Shown here: one piece after another, positions 34,133-45,244 of the stretch | Layout: each line of letters begins with the position of its first letter | Position numbering within the stretch: position 1 is the stretch's first letter | Assembly (NCBI GenBank): GCA_009746045.1 | Contig: RPFO01000276.1 | Coordinates: 1,494,824 to 1,558,823 of the forward strand | Origin: Mesostigma viride | Lineage: Eukaryota; Streptophyta; Mesostigmatophyceae; Mesostigmatales; Mesostigmataceae | DNA: 64,000 nt | Reading direction: 5' to 3' | Translations under genes and position numbers: made by a program | The notes under the pieces: generated by a model | What the model was told of the DNA's origin: nothing | What the model saw: only the letters and a program-made list of their open reading frames with translations | The model's database searches: none

Positions 34133-35690
34133 ATGATGTCTCAGAGCTCAAAATTAAGGCCTGGCATGGGGGTGGGCTGGACCCACACCTGGGTGAGTCT
34201 CGATCAGATGGGTTTCCGTCGTGGTCGTTACACTGTCATGGCTGTGTTTGTCGCGCGCCGGTTGATGGAGGAGGTGCGTCGCCTTCCCCCTGACAGTTTG
34301 CCGCTGGTCTTCATTTTTGTTGACTGTATCAAGGCCTTTGACACAGTTCTCTGGGAGGCTCTTTGGGCCATCCTAGCTCTGGATCGGGTACCACCTGCGT
34401 TTATTGCTGCCATTCGCCGACTGTATGAGGGCTCACAGGCAGTAGTGCGGACTGCGGAAGGCACCACCCCACCATTCCCCCTTCACCACGCGGGGTGTGG
34501 CAAGGTATAGTGTCCTGTCCCCATATTACCTGTTCATTATTGTCGTGGATCACGACATGCGCTGGGCACGTGCGCGCTTTACTGCTCTTAAGGGGTTCGA
34601 GCCAGGCTTGGACATCCTTAACGAGAGCGCGCACGGCGGGGTTAAACCTGGTTACCGCCTGGCCGACCTGATTTATGCGGATGACACCACCCTCATCGCG
34701 AGCCCCGAGCACATTCAGACCTGGCTGGACTGTCTGGGCCTGGAGGCGCGGGCTGTGGGGTTGGAGATTAGTGCCAAAACTGAGGCGATGGTGATTGGGG
34801 CCTCCAGTACACCACCGCTGCCGCGCCTGCTCGACGGGACGGAGGTCCCATTCCGCGATCGCTTCAAACTGTTGGGGAGTTGGCTTCCTGACACTGCAGA
34901 CGATGTGGACACCCGCATCAGCCTGGCCTGGGCCAGGCTCCGTTCGCTCAACACCTACTGGCGCTCGAAGGGCCTGGGCGAGCACCGCAAGCGCATGCTC
35001 TTCAAGGTCCTTGTCCTCGCGGTGCTCACGTATGGCGCCGAGGCGTGGACCATCACACCCAAACTGGCAGCTAGGCTCAACGGCACGGTTTACAGGATGC
35101 TCCGACAGGTCCTTAACGTAGGGTTTTCCAAGCGCCCGTCATCAGAGTCTTTGTATCATGGTATGCCTCGTATTTCGGACGAGATTAGGCAGCGTAGGAT
35201 AGCATTTGTAGGACACCTTGCTCGCACCAGCCAGGTCGACACCGCCCTTGGTCTGGCCGGCCCCCAGCGGCTTGGCCAGCCAGAGCGACACATTCTGACC
35301 TGGCCTGGCCCCAAGGGCATTCCCAAAAGGGTAGGGAAACCTGTCACGAACTACATGCCAGATGTTGCTGGACGACCTAGTGGTCCCAGCCCAGTTTGAA
35401 CACCGTATCCACTCTCTCTCCCGTCTTTGGACTGTCGTGCAGGACAAGACGCGGTGGCAGAAGATTGTCAAGGCTCACACGCCCGACCCTGTGGGCAAGC
35501 CCCCTCCCCCCAAGAGGAGGAGGCGTTTTGATGAGTAGTGTAGTTAGGATTTTCTAGACTAGATAGCTTAGAGTTAGGTTAGTTCGATTACGCGGCTTCC
35601 TCCACTCCACCCATCCATCATGGAATATGTGCTACATGATCTCCCAACGGAGGCATGTTATCATATAATTTAATTTAATTTGATGGGGGT
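34133..35690 (+). mobile_element. LINE copy, best preserved; RT and C-terminal region in three frames
   Basis: Non-LTR reverse transcriptase. Frame 1: MGFRRGRYTVMAVFVARRLM and FVDCIKAFDTVLWEALW up to HHAGCGKV (stop at 34508-34510). A small deletion of the VWQGC box then moves to 34497-35399, which has SPYYLFIIVVDHDM, the intact catalytic LIYADDTTLIA, EARAVGLEISAKTEAMVIGA, LTYGAEAWTITPKLAARL and RRIAFVGHLARTSQVDTALG. A last shift gives EHRIHSLSRLWTVVQDKTRW and a basic end (PPPPKRRRRFDE) at 35538. The 3' UTR ends with GTGCTACATGATCTCCCAAC, GGAG and a TTTAATTTAATTT tail. No endonuclease domain is seen. Two frameshifts make it inactive as it stands. Confidence 0.9.
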
Positions 35691-35877
35691 GGGCCCAAGC
35701 AGAAGGGGCGCTTTGCTGAGTAGAATAGGTAGGGTTTTCTAGATTAGATTAGCTCAGAGTTAGATTAGTTTGGTTTCGCGGCTTTGTCCCCCCTCCATCC
35801 ATCCACGGGCATATGTGCTACATGATCTCCCAACGGAGTCATGTTACGATTTAATTTAATTTAATTTTAATGGGGGG
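35691..35877 (+). mobile_element. Second LINE 3' end in tandem
   Basis: Starts with GGGCCCAAGCAGAAGGGGCG, equivalent to the coding end of the preceding LINE, and repeats its 3' UTR (GGTAGGGTTTTCTAGATTAG, CTCCATCCATCC, the ATCTCCCAACGGAG hairpin, TTTAATTTAATTTTAATGG). It looks like a severely 5'-truncated copy inserted at the A/T tail of the first. Confidence 0.75.
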
Positions 35878-36070
35878 CATGCTCCTGTTTAATACCCACG
35901 AGCCCCGCGGCCCATTGCTAGAATGCAGGGTAGAAGTTCGCAGGTGGAGGTTATTGCCCCTGAGGATATCCGCTACACTACCGCCTCGTCTGCAATTACA
36001 GTACAGGACAGCTGAGATGAGGATTTTATCCCCCTCAAGTGGCTATAGTACGGTTCCAAGGGCATGATGC
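35878..36070 (+). repeat. Dispersed ~190-bp coding relic, copy 1
   Basis: About 85% identical to 47498-47690 and starting at the same boundary (GGCATGCTCCTGTTT). One frame reads [20 protein letters not shown] then a stop after VQDS. It lies directly after the tandem LINE tails. Confidence 0.75.
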
Positions 36071-36122
36071 ATTGAATGAAAGAGTGCGTGAGTGCGTGCG
36101 TGAGTGCGTGCGTGTGTGCGTG

Positions 36123-36829
36123 AGGGAGGGAGGGAGGGAGGGAGGGAGGGAGGGAGAGGGAGGGAGGGAGGGAGGAGGAGGGAGGGAGGGGGAGGGAGGG
36201 AGGGAGGAGGGAGGGAGGGAGGAGGGAGGGAGGGAGGGAGGGAGGGAGGGAGGGAGGGAGGGAGGGAGGGAGGGAGGGAGGGAGGGAGGGAGGGAGGAGG
36301 GAGGGAGGGAGGGAGGGAGGGAGGGAGGAGGGAGGGAGGGAGGAGGGAGGGGAGGGAGGGAGGGAGGAGGGAGGGAGGGAGGAGGGAGGGAGGAGGGAGG
36401 GGGAGGAGGGAGGGAGGAGGGAGGGAGGGAGGGAGGGAGGGAGGGAGGGAGGGAGGGAGGGAGGGAGGGAGGGAGGGAGGGAGGAGGAGGGAGGGAGGAG
36501 GAGGGAGAGGAGGGAGGGAGGGAGGGGAGGGAGGGAGGGAGGGAGGGAGGAGGGAGGGAGGGAGGGAGGGAGGAGGGAGGGAGGGAGGGAGGGAGGGAGG
36601 AGGGAGGGAGGAGGAGGAGGGAGGGAGGGAGGGAGGGAGGGAGGAGGGAGGGAGGGAGGGAGGAGGGAGGAGGGAGGGAGGGAGGGAGGGAGGAGGAGGG
36701 AGGGAGGGAGGGAGGGAGGGAGGGAGGGAGGGAGGGAGGGAGGGGAGGGAGGGAGGGAGGGAGGGAGGGAGGGAGGGAGGGAGGGAGGGAGGGAGGAGGG
36801 AGGGAGGGAGGGAGGGAGGGGGGAGGGAG
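36123..36829. repeat. Pure polypurine tract of ~700 bp (GGGA/GGA)
   Basis: Every plus-strand base in this interval is A or G, mainly GGGA with interspersed GGA units. Apparent ORFs in it are artefacts. Such mirror-symmetric homopurine DNA can form triplex (H-DNA) or G-quadruplex structures. Confidence 0.97.
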
Positions 36830-36997
36830 TGCAAACGGCCGGGGAAATACGCTTTGGATTTCGAGCTCCGAAAATCGTCATAATCAATCTGCAGAGGACT
36901 TTTACCGGGCATTTTCGGCATCAGTAGGTTAATGCATTAAAGGAGACAGTGTCTCTACCTTTGTCATGTTTCTAAGTACTATCATGGCAATGGTAAT

Positions 36998-37255
36998 CCT
37001 CCCACCCACACTATTCACCAAGCACACGTTCAGCCCACTGACCAAGCACATGTTCCACCCACTGACCAAGCACACGTTCCACCCACTGACCACACACGGG
37101 TTCCTCCTACTGACCAAGCACACGTTCCACCCACTGCATGACCAAACACGGGTTCCCTATACTGACCAAAACCACACGTTCAACTCACTGCATGACCAAG
37201 CACAGGCTTTACCCACTGACCACGCACGGGTGCACCATACTAAACAAAGCACTCC
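36998..37255. repeat. Degenerate ~24-bp minisatellite
   Basis: About ten units of CACTGACCAAGCACACGTTC plus CACC, with variable spacing. It is followed by gene-free sequence to about 37590, including a partial LINE tail at 37473-37505 (TTAATTAAACTCGTGCTCCC then GTTGGG). Confidence 0.85.
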
Positions 37256-37699
37256 GGGTAAGTACCATCATCCACGGGTTATCCAGGTGCTGCCAAGTTG
37301 CCCTAGCCCCTACACTGCACTCACCCACCGAACCAAACAGCCAAGCAAACAACCCAACCACCAATTGAAAGCAAACGGCATGTCTCTTCACCCTAATAAT
37401 ATAGTATGTACAGTCATTCATGCCTTCAGTTGGGTTGGCTTAAGTTGTGTTCACGACTTAAGTTGGGTCGCATGATTAATTAAACTCGTGCTCCCGTTGG
37501 GTCGCATCAGATTTCGGCATTCAAGTTCAAAGTAGTTCAGAACAGTATGTTTGAGTATCTTTAGTTCAAATTAGTACAATTAAGTAGAGTCATTCATGTG
37601 TTAAGTTGGGTCGACCCCACAAAAACCTTGAACACAACGAAAGACGTGAATGACGGAATAACTGTACCAGTAGGGGCTTGGCCCCTACCGGGTCTACTT

Positions 37700-38433
37700 G
37701 TTATCATGGATAAAACACACAAATTATTTTGACGATGGAGCTTGTAAATTAGTAACAACATGTAATGGGTGAGACCACGTACGTGGTGGACATTGATGTT
37801 AACGCGGTACACCAGGGCTGCAGCACTCGATTGCCGCCGCATGAGCCATCCTTGCGCATCCGTGACAAATAATCTAGAAAGGAGACCTCTTCCTTTTCAT
37901 TAAAAGAAGCGAAGAAGGGCGCGTGCGCCTGCAGAAACGTGGCAATATATGTATGGTACAGCACCCCATAGTCCAGCAGTTATGATTAAGAGTGGGCGTA
38001 CTAGGAATGAGTTGACGGCAGTGCAGGTGGCAAACGTGTATAATGACGTGTGTACGTGGGCGCACAAAACATGCTGTGATCGACAGGCCAATGGAAAGGA
38101 CATGTGAAATGCAGGCAAGCAAACATGGTACTAAACACGTAAAGAACAACGACATAGGCATCTCCACATTACCTGCATATAGTCCACGACTTCCTGTCGG
38201 CATGGGTGTGTCCCCATGATGTTTCTTGTGCGCTGATGAGTTATAGCCCCAAACAGACAGTTGCCATCACGTGGAGTGGCGCAGATCTTCATGGCACTTG
38301 GAGGGTAAACTGCTGAAGGCCTGTGGTGAGTACAAGCAACACCATGCTCACCGGCAGTAAAGTGTAACCACAAATACTCGAAAGATAATTGCGTAGTGCG
38401 CGGCATGAACTTCATGTCGCCACGTTCGGGCAC
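37700..38433 (-). pseudogene. OTU-like cysteine protease relic with a frameshift
   Basis: The OTU fold removes ubiquitin. Exon complement(38173..38433) ends with ATPRDGNCLFGAITHQRTRN, carrying the catalytic Asp-Gly-Asn-Cys motif, and QEVVDYMQ at a good GTAATG donor. Exon from 37928 continues in phase with AHAPFFASFNEKEEVSFLDY and LSRMRKDGSCGGNRVLQ, the expected OTU order (WG replaced by CG). Just after, near 37815-37820, one base appears missing. The reading then continues in the next frame as ALVYRVNINVHHV, the expected following strand. Whether GLTHYMLLLI supplies the catalytic His is uncertain. A start was not established. It could be a transposon-carried OTU domain. Confidence 0.6.
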
Positions 38434-39972
38434 TAGGCATGGATATCCCTGCCTATTCGATATATATGAGCGAAGTCGTCGGATTACCCACTCGCCAAGT
38501 CAAGGTCTTCCATAAAAGCGAGCGGGCGCGCTAAAGAAGACTTACATTCGACCAGGAATCATCAACACGCCCAGCTGCTCGCTAAATCTAGTTGCTAAAT
38601 CGCACAGCGCCGATGCAGGCCGAACGGACCTTTTTCCACAAAAAATAGGCTGCAGCTTTCACGGGGTTAAAACTATCGCGATATTTCAAATAAATGACAC
38701 TCCGATCACTGTCAGCATTGTTTGCAAGCACTCAATATGCCCCAGAATCGATGTCTAGTGCAGCACCGCCATTCATTTCTTTATCCCTGCTTTATCCATA
38801 GCCATCACCGGCCAGGCTGTCTTGCCCCGCGCACGCAGTGAAATTTTCCACCTCTAATTCGACTCCGCGACACCGGAACGGTCAGCGCGCCGCGGAATTG
38901 CGCGGGAAATGGCTCTGTTAACCGTCAACGCGGTTTCACTGAACACCGGTACTACGCTAACCTTGTTCAGCCTGAACAGACGGCTGAGCGAAGCCATTTC
39001 GTTCAGTAAAGTTCAGAAATCCTGGTACGGACTCATTTTGTAATATCGTTGGCTAATACTCGAAATCCTCGAATTCAGTCTCTTCGCGCCGATTGGTCCA
39101 TTTTTAACACCATTTTAACACCAAAACCCTTAACACCAAAAAGACACCACGTCCATTTGGCGCCCGCAGAATGCGTGAATCAGGAAGTAAAATTGTGGAT
39201 TCTATATTCTTTCAGGATTCTACAGCATCAGCGGTATACTGATCATCTGAACGTGTGAAACCCAAGTTTGTGTGTAACCCTGTCGGACCACAGGGCACAG
39301 GCGCGGGAATAAAACTCAACTCAACTCAACTCAACTCAAAGTTTGTGTGACATTATCGTATCACCGCCCGCTGCAGACAGCTGCACACTACCTACCCTAA
39401 AGCTGCAAACGCTCGTAGCGTGCACGGAACACTGTCTGACCGTCGCGTCGCGTCAGGCAACGCTGTCACAGTCGGCAGTACCTAATCCGGGGCTATGGAG
39501 CAATCGTCGTCCCTGAAATGGGCAAAATATGACACCGTGCTGCGGCAGATTCACGTTCTCTACTCAATAGCTGCTCACGCTCGGAAACAGTCGGATGTTG
39601 TGGCGTATGAAGTTACCAGTGTTCGCCGTTTGACTGGTCTTTGCTTGCTCTGTACGATCGCGTATAACAGGGTTTAGACGAACCTCGGCATTTTTTTCGA
39701 GGCGTGCGAAGGATTGTTGTCGACAGCAGTATCTGATTCGCTAGGCCAAGGTAACAAGTGCTGTGCCCTGTCCTTTTAACATTTAGAAAATCCTACTGGT
39801 GCCTGGAGAAACGAGCAGCGTGTTGTTACATAACTTTGGCGAGCACAGTGCCGCTTCGATCCCGTTCGTTGGTTGGCCATGGTGGGTGTAATAGCCCGTC
39901 ATTCTTGAAATAGGGTGGCGCTTCTCAGTTGTGTATCCTCAGTTTCCAAACAACGTCGGCAAGGATATTCAC
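38434..39972. other. Gene-poor region upstream of the repeat-domain gene
   Basis: Contains a second TTAACACC cluster (39040-39160) and the short insertion at 39275-39338. Its right end should hold the promoter and 5' UTR of the gene starting at 39973. A 60-codon frame at 39495-39677 has no recognisable feature. Confidence 0.4.
39275..39338 (+). mobile_element. 64-bp retroposed fragment with perfect 11-bp target duplication
   Basis: The string AAGTTTGTGTG occurs at 39264-39274 and again at 39339-39349. Between them is TAACCCTGTCGGACCACAGG, then GGCGCGGGAATAAAA and a CTCAA repeat tail. This is the signature of a severely 5'-truncated target-primed retroposon with a pentanucleotide tail, different from the TTAATT-tailed LINE family. 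Confidence 0.75.
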
Positions 39973-42900
39973 ATGTCGGAAGCCCAAGGGAAGCTGAAGG
40001 TCAAAGTGGCTCGGGATGCCGTGCTTCTTGCGGCTTCTCATCAGCTGCACAGGCACGCCGAAGAAGCTCGGAGCATAGCTCGCGATGGAGGCCGAGCTGC
40101 CCTCTTCACTTGGCTGTGCGACCAGATGCCTCCCCATATCAAGGCAGCGTTTGCAGAGGAAATTATTCAACGCTCCCTCGATGTCAGATTGACGCAGATC
40201 GTTAACGACGAGCTGCCGGCGCTGGCCTCGCTCACGGAGGAGCTGGACGGGCTGTGCAAAGCAGAGAAGCGGCAACGGCACAAAGAGAAGCTAAGGGAAA
40301 AGCCCGGCACTAAAATGCACGCCAAGGCCAATGCGAAAAAGGTGATGGAGCCGCTTCAGCTGGCGGTCACCACCTTCCTGAGCAGTCGACCCGACGAGGC
40401 CCGCCAGCGCAGCATTGCTGGTGGCCGTAGCGCCCTGGTCGCCTGGCTGGCCGGCAACCTGCCCGATGATGTCAAGGGCAGCGTCCCCGCGGACGCGGTG
40501 ACCCGCTTCCTGCACATGCCCTTTGCCCACCTGCGCAACAGTGCACTCGTTGGCCTGGACGTGCTGACGTCGGAGCTGGACCGTCACTGCAAGGATCACG
40601 CGCGGCACGCACGCGTGGGGGAGAAGGCCCAGGTGTGCCCACGATGCGGTTGTGGCATGGATGTGATGGTTTTGTGTCGTAGTTGTGGATGTTTTTTTTT
40701 GTCATAGTTGTGGTGGTAACATGCAGATGGCACAGGTGCGCCCGTGTGCTGAGTCCCTGTTGATTATGCTGCTTGTGGTCGTAGCCGTGGTGTGGGTAGT
40801 TGTGTGATGGTTGTGAGATGGTTGTGTGATGGTTGTGTGATGGTTGTGTGATGGTTGTGTGATGGTTGTGTGATGGTTGTGTGATGGTTGTGAGATGGTT
40901 GTGTGATGGTTGTGTGATGGTTGTGTGATGGTTGTGTGATGGTTGTGTGATGGTTGTGTGATGGTTGTGTGATGGTTGTGTGATGGTTGTGAGATGGTTG
41001 TGTGATGGTTGTGAGATGGTTGTGAGATGGTTGTGAGATGGTTGTGTGATGGTTGTGTGATGGTTGTGTGATGGTTGTGTGATGGTTTTGTACGAAAGCA
41101 GTGGGACAATCATCTCCCTGTTGATGCCAATGAAACCACCGTTTTGCTTTGCGTGGTTTATATTCTATTTATAAAATGAGTGGCACTATGGTGGTACATG
41201 TGTTGTTTAAAACTGTTTCAGTATTCCCTACTTAACTGCATGCCATATTTATATTACACTGCTAATAGTTTACATGTAACTTGTCGGTCGCAAATCAATC
41301 GTTGGGGTGCCAGGTTGCATATGTGCCCTCTCGCCTTGACCCGCCCCGTGTGATGGTAGGACCTGCCCCCGCAGTGTGTTGGATGTGCCGGCCTGGCCTA
41401 TGTGCCGGGAACATATGCCCCCTATCTCACCTCACGCGGCATCCCATGTGCTTCCCATGCGCATCACATAGGCACGTTGTCGCTTGCTCCGCCGCATGGC
41501 CAACGCATGTGCCTGCTTAGTGTGTGCCTGCCTGTCCTTGCCCTCCCACAGCATTTTTCACGACTGGTGTTCCTGCTGATGCGCACACAGCTACGGACAC
41601 TATCTGCATGACCACCGTCACCAACGCCGCCGGCGCCCCCACCCCCGTATCCAGTGACCCCATGCCACTTCGGATACTGCTACTGCCACTATAACTGCTT
41701 TTTTTGCTGCTTCTGCGACCAGTAGTGCAGCCGTTACTAACAAGCACTCTTCCTGACATTTTACCTGCTACCATGTAACGATTGGCGCTGCACCCTGCCA
41801 CCCTGACAGACCCTGAAAGCGTTGCGTGCGCAAGTGGCGCTTCTCCTGCTGGCACACGAAGGGGAGGTTCGGCGTGTCACGACCGAGACGGGCCGCCCCG
41901 GTTTGTCTTCCTGGCTGCTTGATCGCCTGCCCGATGACCTGCGCGAGCGATGCCACAACGAGTACTTTAGCAACATCCTCACCCACAACACGTGCGTGGC
42001 CTTTTTGCAGCTGGAGCGGGCCGGGGGGGGTCCGCCTGTCCCTGACAACAGGCAGGCAGGGCCCGTTGACGCCACAGAGGCAGGGCCCGTTGACACCGAC
42101 ACCCCAGCCCAAGGCGCACCTCCACTCCCAGGCACCGCACGGGTCCCAGGCCAGGGCCCCGGCGAGGAGCAGGCGCGTGACGGTGACCAGGGGCGCAGCG
42201 ATGAGCCAGGGGGTGCAGCGGGGCAGCGGGGCACAGAGGCCCCGCAAGGGGCCGATGACCCGAGGCCCGCAGCACAAGGCACAAGCGCAGCAGAGGATGG
42301 GTCGCAAATTGACAGCCAGCGCCCTGTGGAAGACGGAGGGCCGCCGGACAACGAGACACCCAACGGTGATGAGCCGCGCAAGGAGGGCCATCCAGCAAAC
42401 CAAGGGGCAGTGGACAGCAGTAGGCCCGTTGCCGACAAAAGCGATAGGCCCGTAGCAGAGGGTGGTGCCGCCCTGTTGCCCCCGTCAGGGGATGGGGCAG
42501 CATGTCCCGTGCCCGCCGGTGACTCAGCGGGGGCCAGCGCGGGTGTACCTGCCACTGCTGTTTCCGGCACGGATGCGGTGGCCAGCGCGGGTGCGGCCAG
42601 GGCGGCGGCGGCAGGTGCAGTTACCAGCATAAGTGCGGGGGACCGCGCGCGGCTCGCTGAGCTGGCGGCGGATTTGGACCAACGCTGTGTCAGCTTCCTG
42701 AAGAAGGCGCGGCAAGCGCAGCGGCACAAGGACAGGGAGGGGGGGCGGGCAAAGCGGAGGAAAGGGGGGGAGCGAGACGTCGGGTACTCCAGCCCCCGGT
42801 GTGCAGGTATGTGATGCGAGGGGTTGATGCACGAAGGGGCACCAGGGGGGCGAGATGGTCTGTAGCACGCATGGGACTAAGGGGACGCTTTGGCCAGGCC

Positions 42901-43804
42901 ACGTGGGCAGTTGTCAGTTGTGTTGGCTAGTGCATAGGCATGGTGGCTGGTGCGTGGCCACTTGGTGGTGGTTTGGCAATTGGTGGCTTGCTGCATGCGC
43001 ATGCCGAGGTCTTTGGGCATCATGGCTCTTAAGATGGATGTTCTGGTGGAATATCAAAGCAGTGATGGTTTGGCAAAGCGATGGTGGTTTGGTAGGTACG
43101 CGGTTTTGCACGGACACTTTACAAGGGTCTAGCACCATGCAGTGCTCGCCTTTAATTGCTCTAATTGTGCATCGATTCGTGCTGGCTGGCACATGAGTCT
43201 GCAGTAGCTGTTTGTATGCAGCGACTGCATTGCACTCTACGGACATGGACAAGCCAGTCGGCGCAGCAGGTCCAGCACTCCCCCACGGAGCGTGACCCAG
43301 CCATCATATGCTTGGCATTGTCCATTGTGCGGTCACATGCAGGCGCTGGCGCCTCCGACCACTGATGAAAGGGCAGCGGAGGCTCCCATGGAGACGTCGG
43401 CAGGTGCTGTCGGCATTGCAGGTGCCAGTGTGGAGGAGAGGCCGCCTGCGGTGGTCACGGGGACGGAGGGTGACCCTGACCGTGCAGGTCAGGACATTAC
43501 CTCGCCCCCGGGTGTCACGGAGCAAGAGCAGCATGTGCTGGACTTGATCGCGTTTATGCTGGAACAGAACCAGCGGGTGAGGGACACGCAGCGGGAGATG
43601 GAGGTGTCCCTGCAGGCGCTCGTGCGGGCATTGCTCGCGCGGCAGGCGGGCCAGGGTGACAGCGTGGAGGTCATGGCGGCGGCCGTGGCAGCAGCGCACA
43701 AGGCGTCCGAGGCGTGTAATATGGCTAGCGCGGCGGCGGCGGCTGCCACAACAGCGGCTACAATGACCATCAGTTCCATCACCAAGGACACAGGAGGTTC
43801 ATGA
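39973..43804 (+). CDS. Uncharacterised protein with three copies of a ~90-residue domain
   Basis: I do not recognise this family. Exons 39973..40632 and 41810..42783 join at phase 0 and are tied by homology. The third, about 43270..43804 (stop 43802-43804), is phase-compatible through a GTACTC donor but less sure. Total is about 722 aa. Repeat A (~8-98) has GGRAALFTWLCDQMPPHIKA and LTEELDGLCKAEKRQRHKEK. Repeat B (~118-213) has GGRSALVAWLAGNLPDDVKG and LTSELDRHCKDHARHAR. Repeat C (~221-) has TGRPGLSSWLLDRLPDDLRE, then an acidic, P/G/A-rich insertion of ~190 residues before LAADLDQRCVSFLKKARQAQ and a basic KRRKGG run. The last part has one CPLCGH pair and a predicted coiled coil (LDLIAFMLEQNQRVRDTQRE). 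Alternating acidic and basic tracts suggest a nuclear or scaffold role, but function is unknown. Confidence 0.7.
40802..41087. repeat. 11-bp minisatellite GATGGTTGTGT in the intron
   Basis: About 26 tandem units with GATGGTTGTGA variants, in the first intron of the repeat-domain gene. Confidence 0.95.
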
Positions 43805-44384
43805 CCAAAGTGCGGGGCTATTGCGTTAGTTTATACATACATCCTTTTGTTCCTTTTTAATATCCACTTGCCTTTGTTGGGAGAATCACGGGATACAAAC
43901 TGTTTGTTAGCAGTTACTTTTTGTCCCTGATTGATTCAATGCACAACGCACAAGAAGCCGGGCCAGGGATTGCCGCCACCGGGTCTGTAATTGCCTGAAA
44001 GCTAAGAATGCACTTGGCCACAAGATCAATAAAACTGCTCACTGGGAGAGTTTACAGCATCTACTTTCAATGCATGCATGAAGTTAAGCCACTTGAGCTC
44101 ATGTCGATCACACAGCAAAAGCACAGCATGCAATTACACGTTGAAATTTGGTAGGCTTTTTTATTACGTGTCGCTACAACAAGTAAGTTTCTCAATTTAT
44201 TCCCTGACAACGTACCCATTGCCCTTTTACTTGCTGTGCATGGGGAGTTTCCTTCCCACCTGTTTTCCTTTTCCTATTTTCCTATTTTATATCTTCTCAT
44301 ATTTATTTTATCTATGATCATTTTTCCTGTCTATATCTTTCTTATTATTCCGATTAATTTTAATTAAAGTGAGACAACTACTAG
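43805..44384. other. AT-rich intergenic stretch
   Basis: Presumably the 3' UTR of the preceding gene followed by T-rich DNA. I see nothing else. Confidence 0.5.
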
Positions 44385-44440
44385 TTAATTAATTAATTAA
44401 ACTCGTGCTCCCGTTGGGGAGTCACGGAGCACCGAAGTTT
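44385..44440 (-). mobile_element. Solo LINE 3' tail
   Basis: TTAATTAATTAATTAAACTC then GTGCTCCCGTTGGGGAGTCA and CGGAGCACC: the exact reverse complement layout of the LINE 3' end at 33575-33632, including the GGGAG/CTCCC hairpin with a CAAC loop. No coding sequence attached. Confidence 0.8.
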
Positions 44441-44634
44441 TGCCTATACATGACATATATAGCATGACCTTGGCATTGCCATCACTACCTACTAGAAATA
44501 CAAGCATAGTTTCCAACGGTCTAACTTGATAGTTTCCCTTCAAAATCGAGACAACAACTAAGTATCAATACCAGTATCAACTCACAACTCACTGGAAAGG
44601 ATAATAAACATGTAGAATTCAAGATATGCATGCA

Positions 44635-45155
44635 CTATACATTGCCCCGAGGTGTCGATGTCATTGAAGGGCGTCGATGGCATTGAAAGGCGCAAATGAA
44701 TGCCTTGCACAGCTCATCGTCCAGCTGCTCTTTGCTAAACCCATAAGCTGCGGGCAAATTACCGTCGGTGGATTGGCCCTTTGATGATCCGCTTGGCCCA
44801 GCCGCCCCAGCAGCGCGCCCCGAGGTGTTGCTGGCATGAGCGGACACCCAGTTAGAGGCGTCAGTTTCTACAACGTCTGCAAGCCTGTCTTTAAGTGCCG
44901 CACATCAGCCTGCTTCTTGGCGTCACTAGTCGCCTTCCTCTTCCTGGTATTGCTTTCCTTCTCCGCCTGCTCGACCAGCAGCCTGTAACGGAGTACTCCA
45001 TCATCCATGTAGTAGTTCTTTGTCTGCTGCCCATTCTTGAGGATGCGCTCTTTGCTAACGAATGTCCAGACAGTTTCGGATGCGGCCTCTTCTTCATCGG
45101 GCCGCACATCATCATTCCATCCCATGTTCCCCTCCCACTGAGGACTTATGCTCAC
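44635..45155 (-). pseudogene. Frameshifted hypothetical ORF
   Basis: The minus strand from an ATG at 45155 reads an acidic N-terminus, then WTFVSKERILKNGQQTKNYY, MDDGVLRYRLLVEQ and a basic NTRKRKATSDAKKQ region, and stops at 44868. One base out of phase near 44890 the reading continues naturally as LKDRLADVVETDASN, then VSAHASNTSGRAAGAAG and FSKEQLDDELCKAF, to a stop at 44635. So one ~170-residue protein appears split by a single-base shift, or an unseen small intron separates the parts. I do not recognise the family. It lies just downstream of the minus-strand LINE. Confidence 0.4.
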
Positions 45156-45244
45156 GTGACGCAGTCACGTGTCTATTAATTAATTAATTAATTAATCATC
45201 GTGTTCCATTGACTCCTCATTCGTGTCAGCCAGGCCTGGATGTC

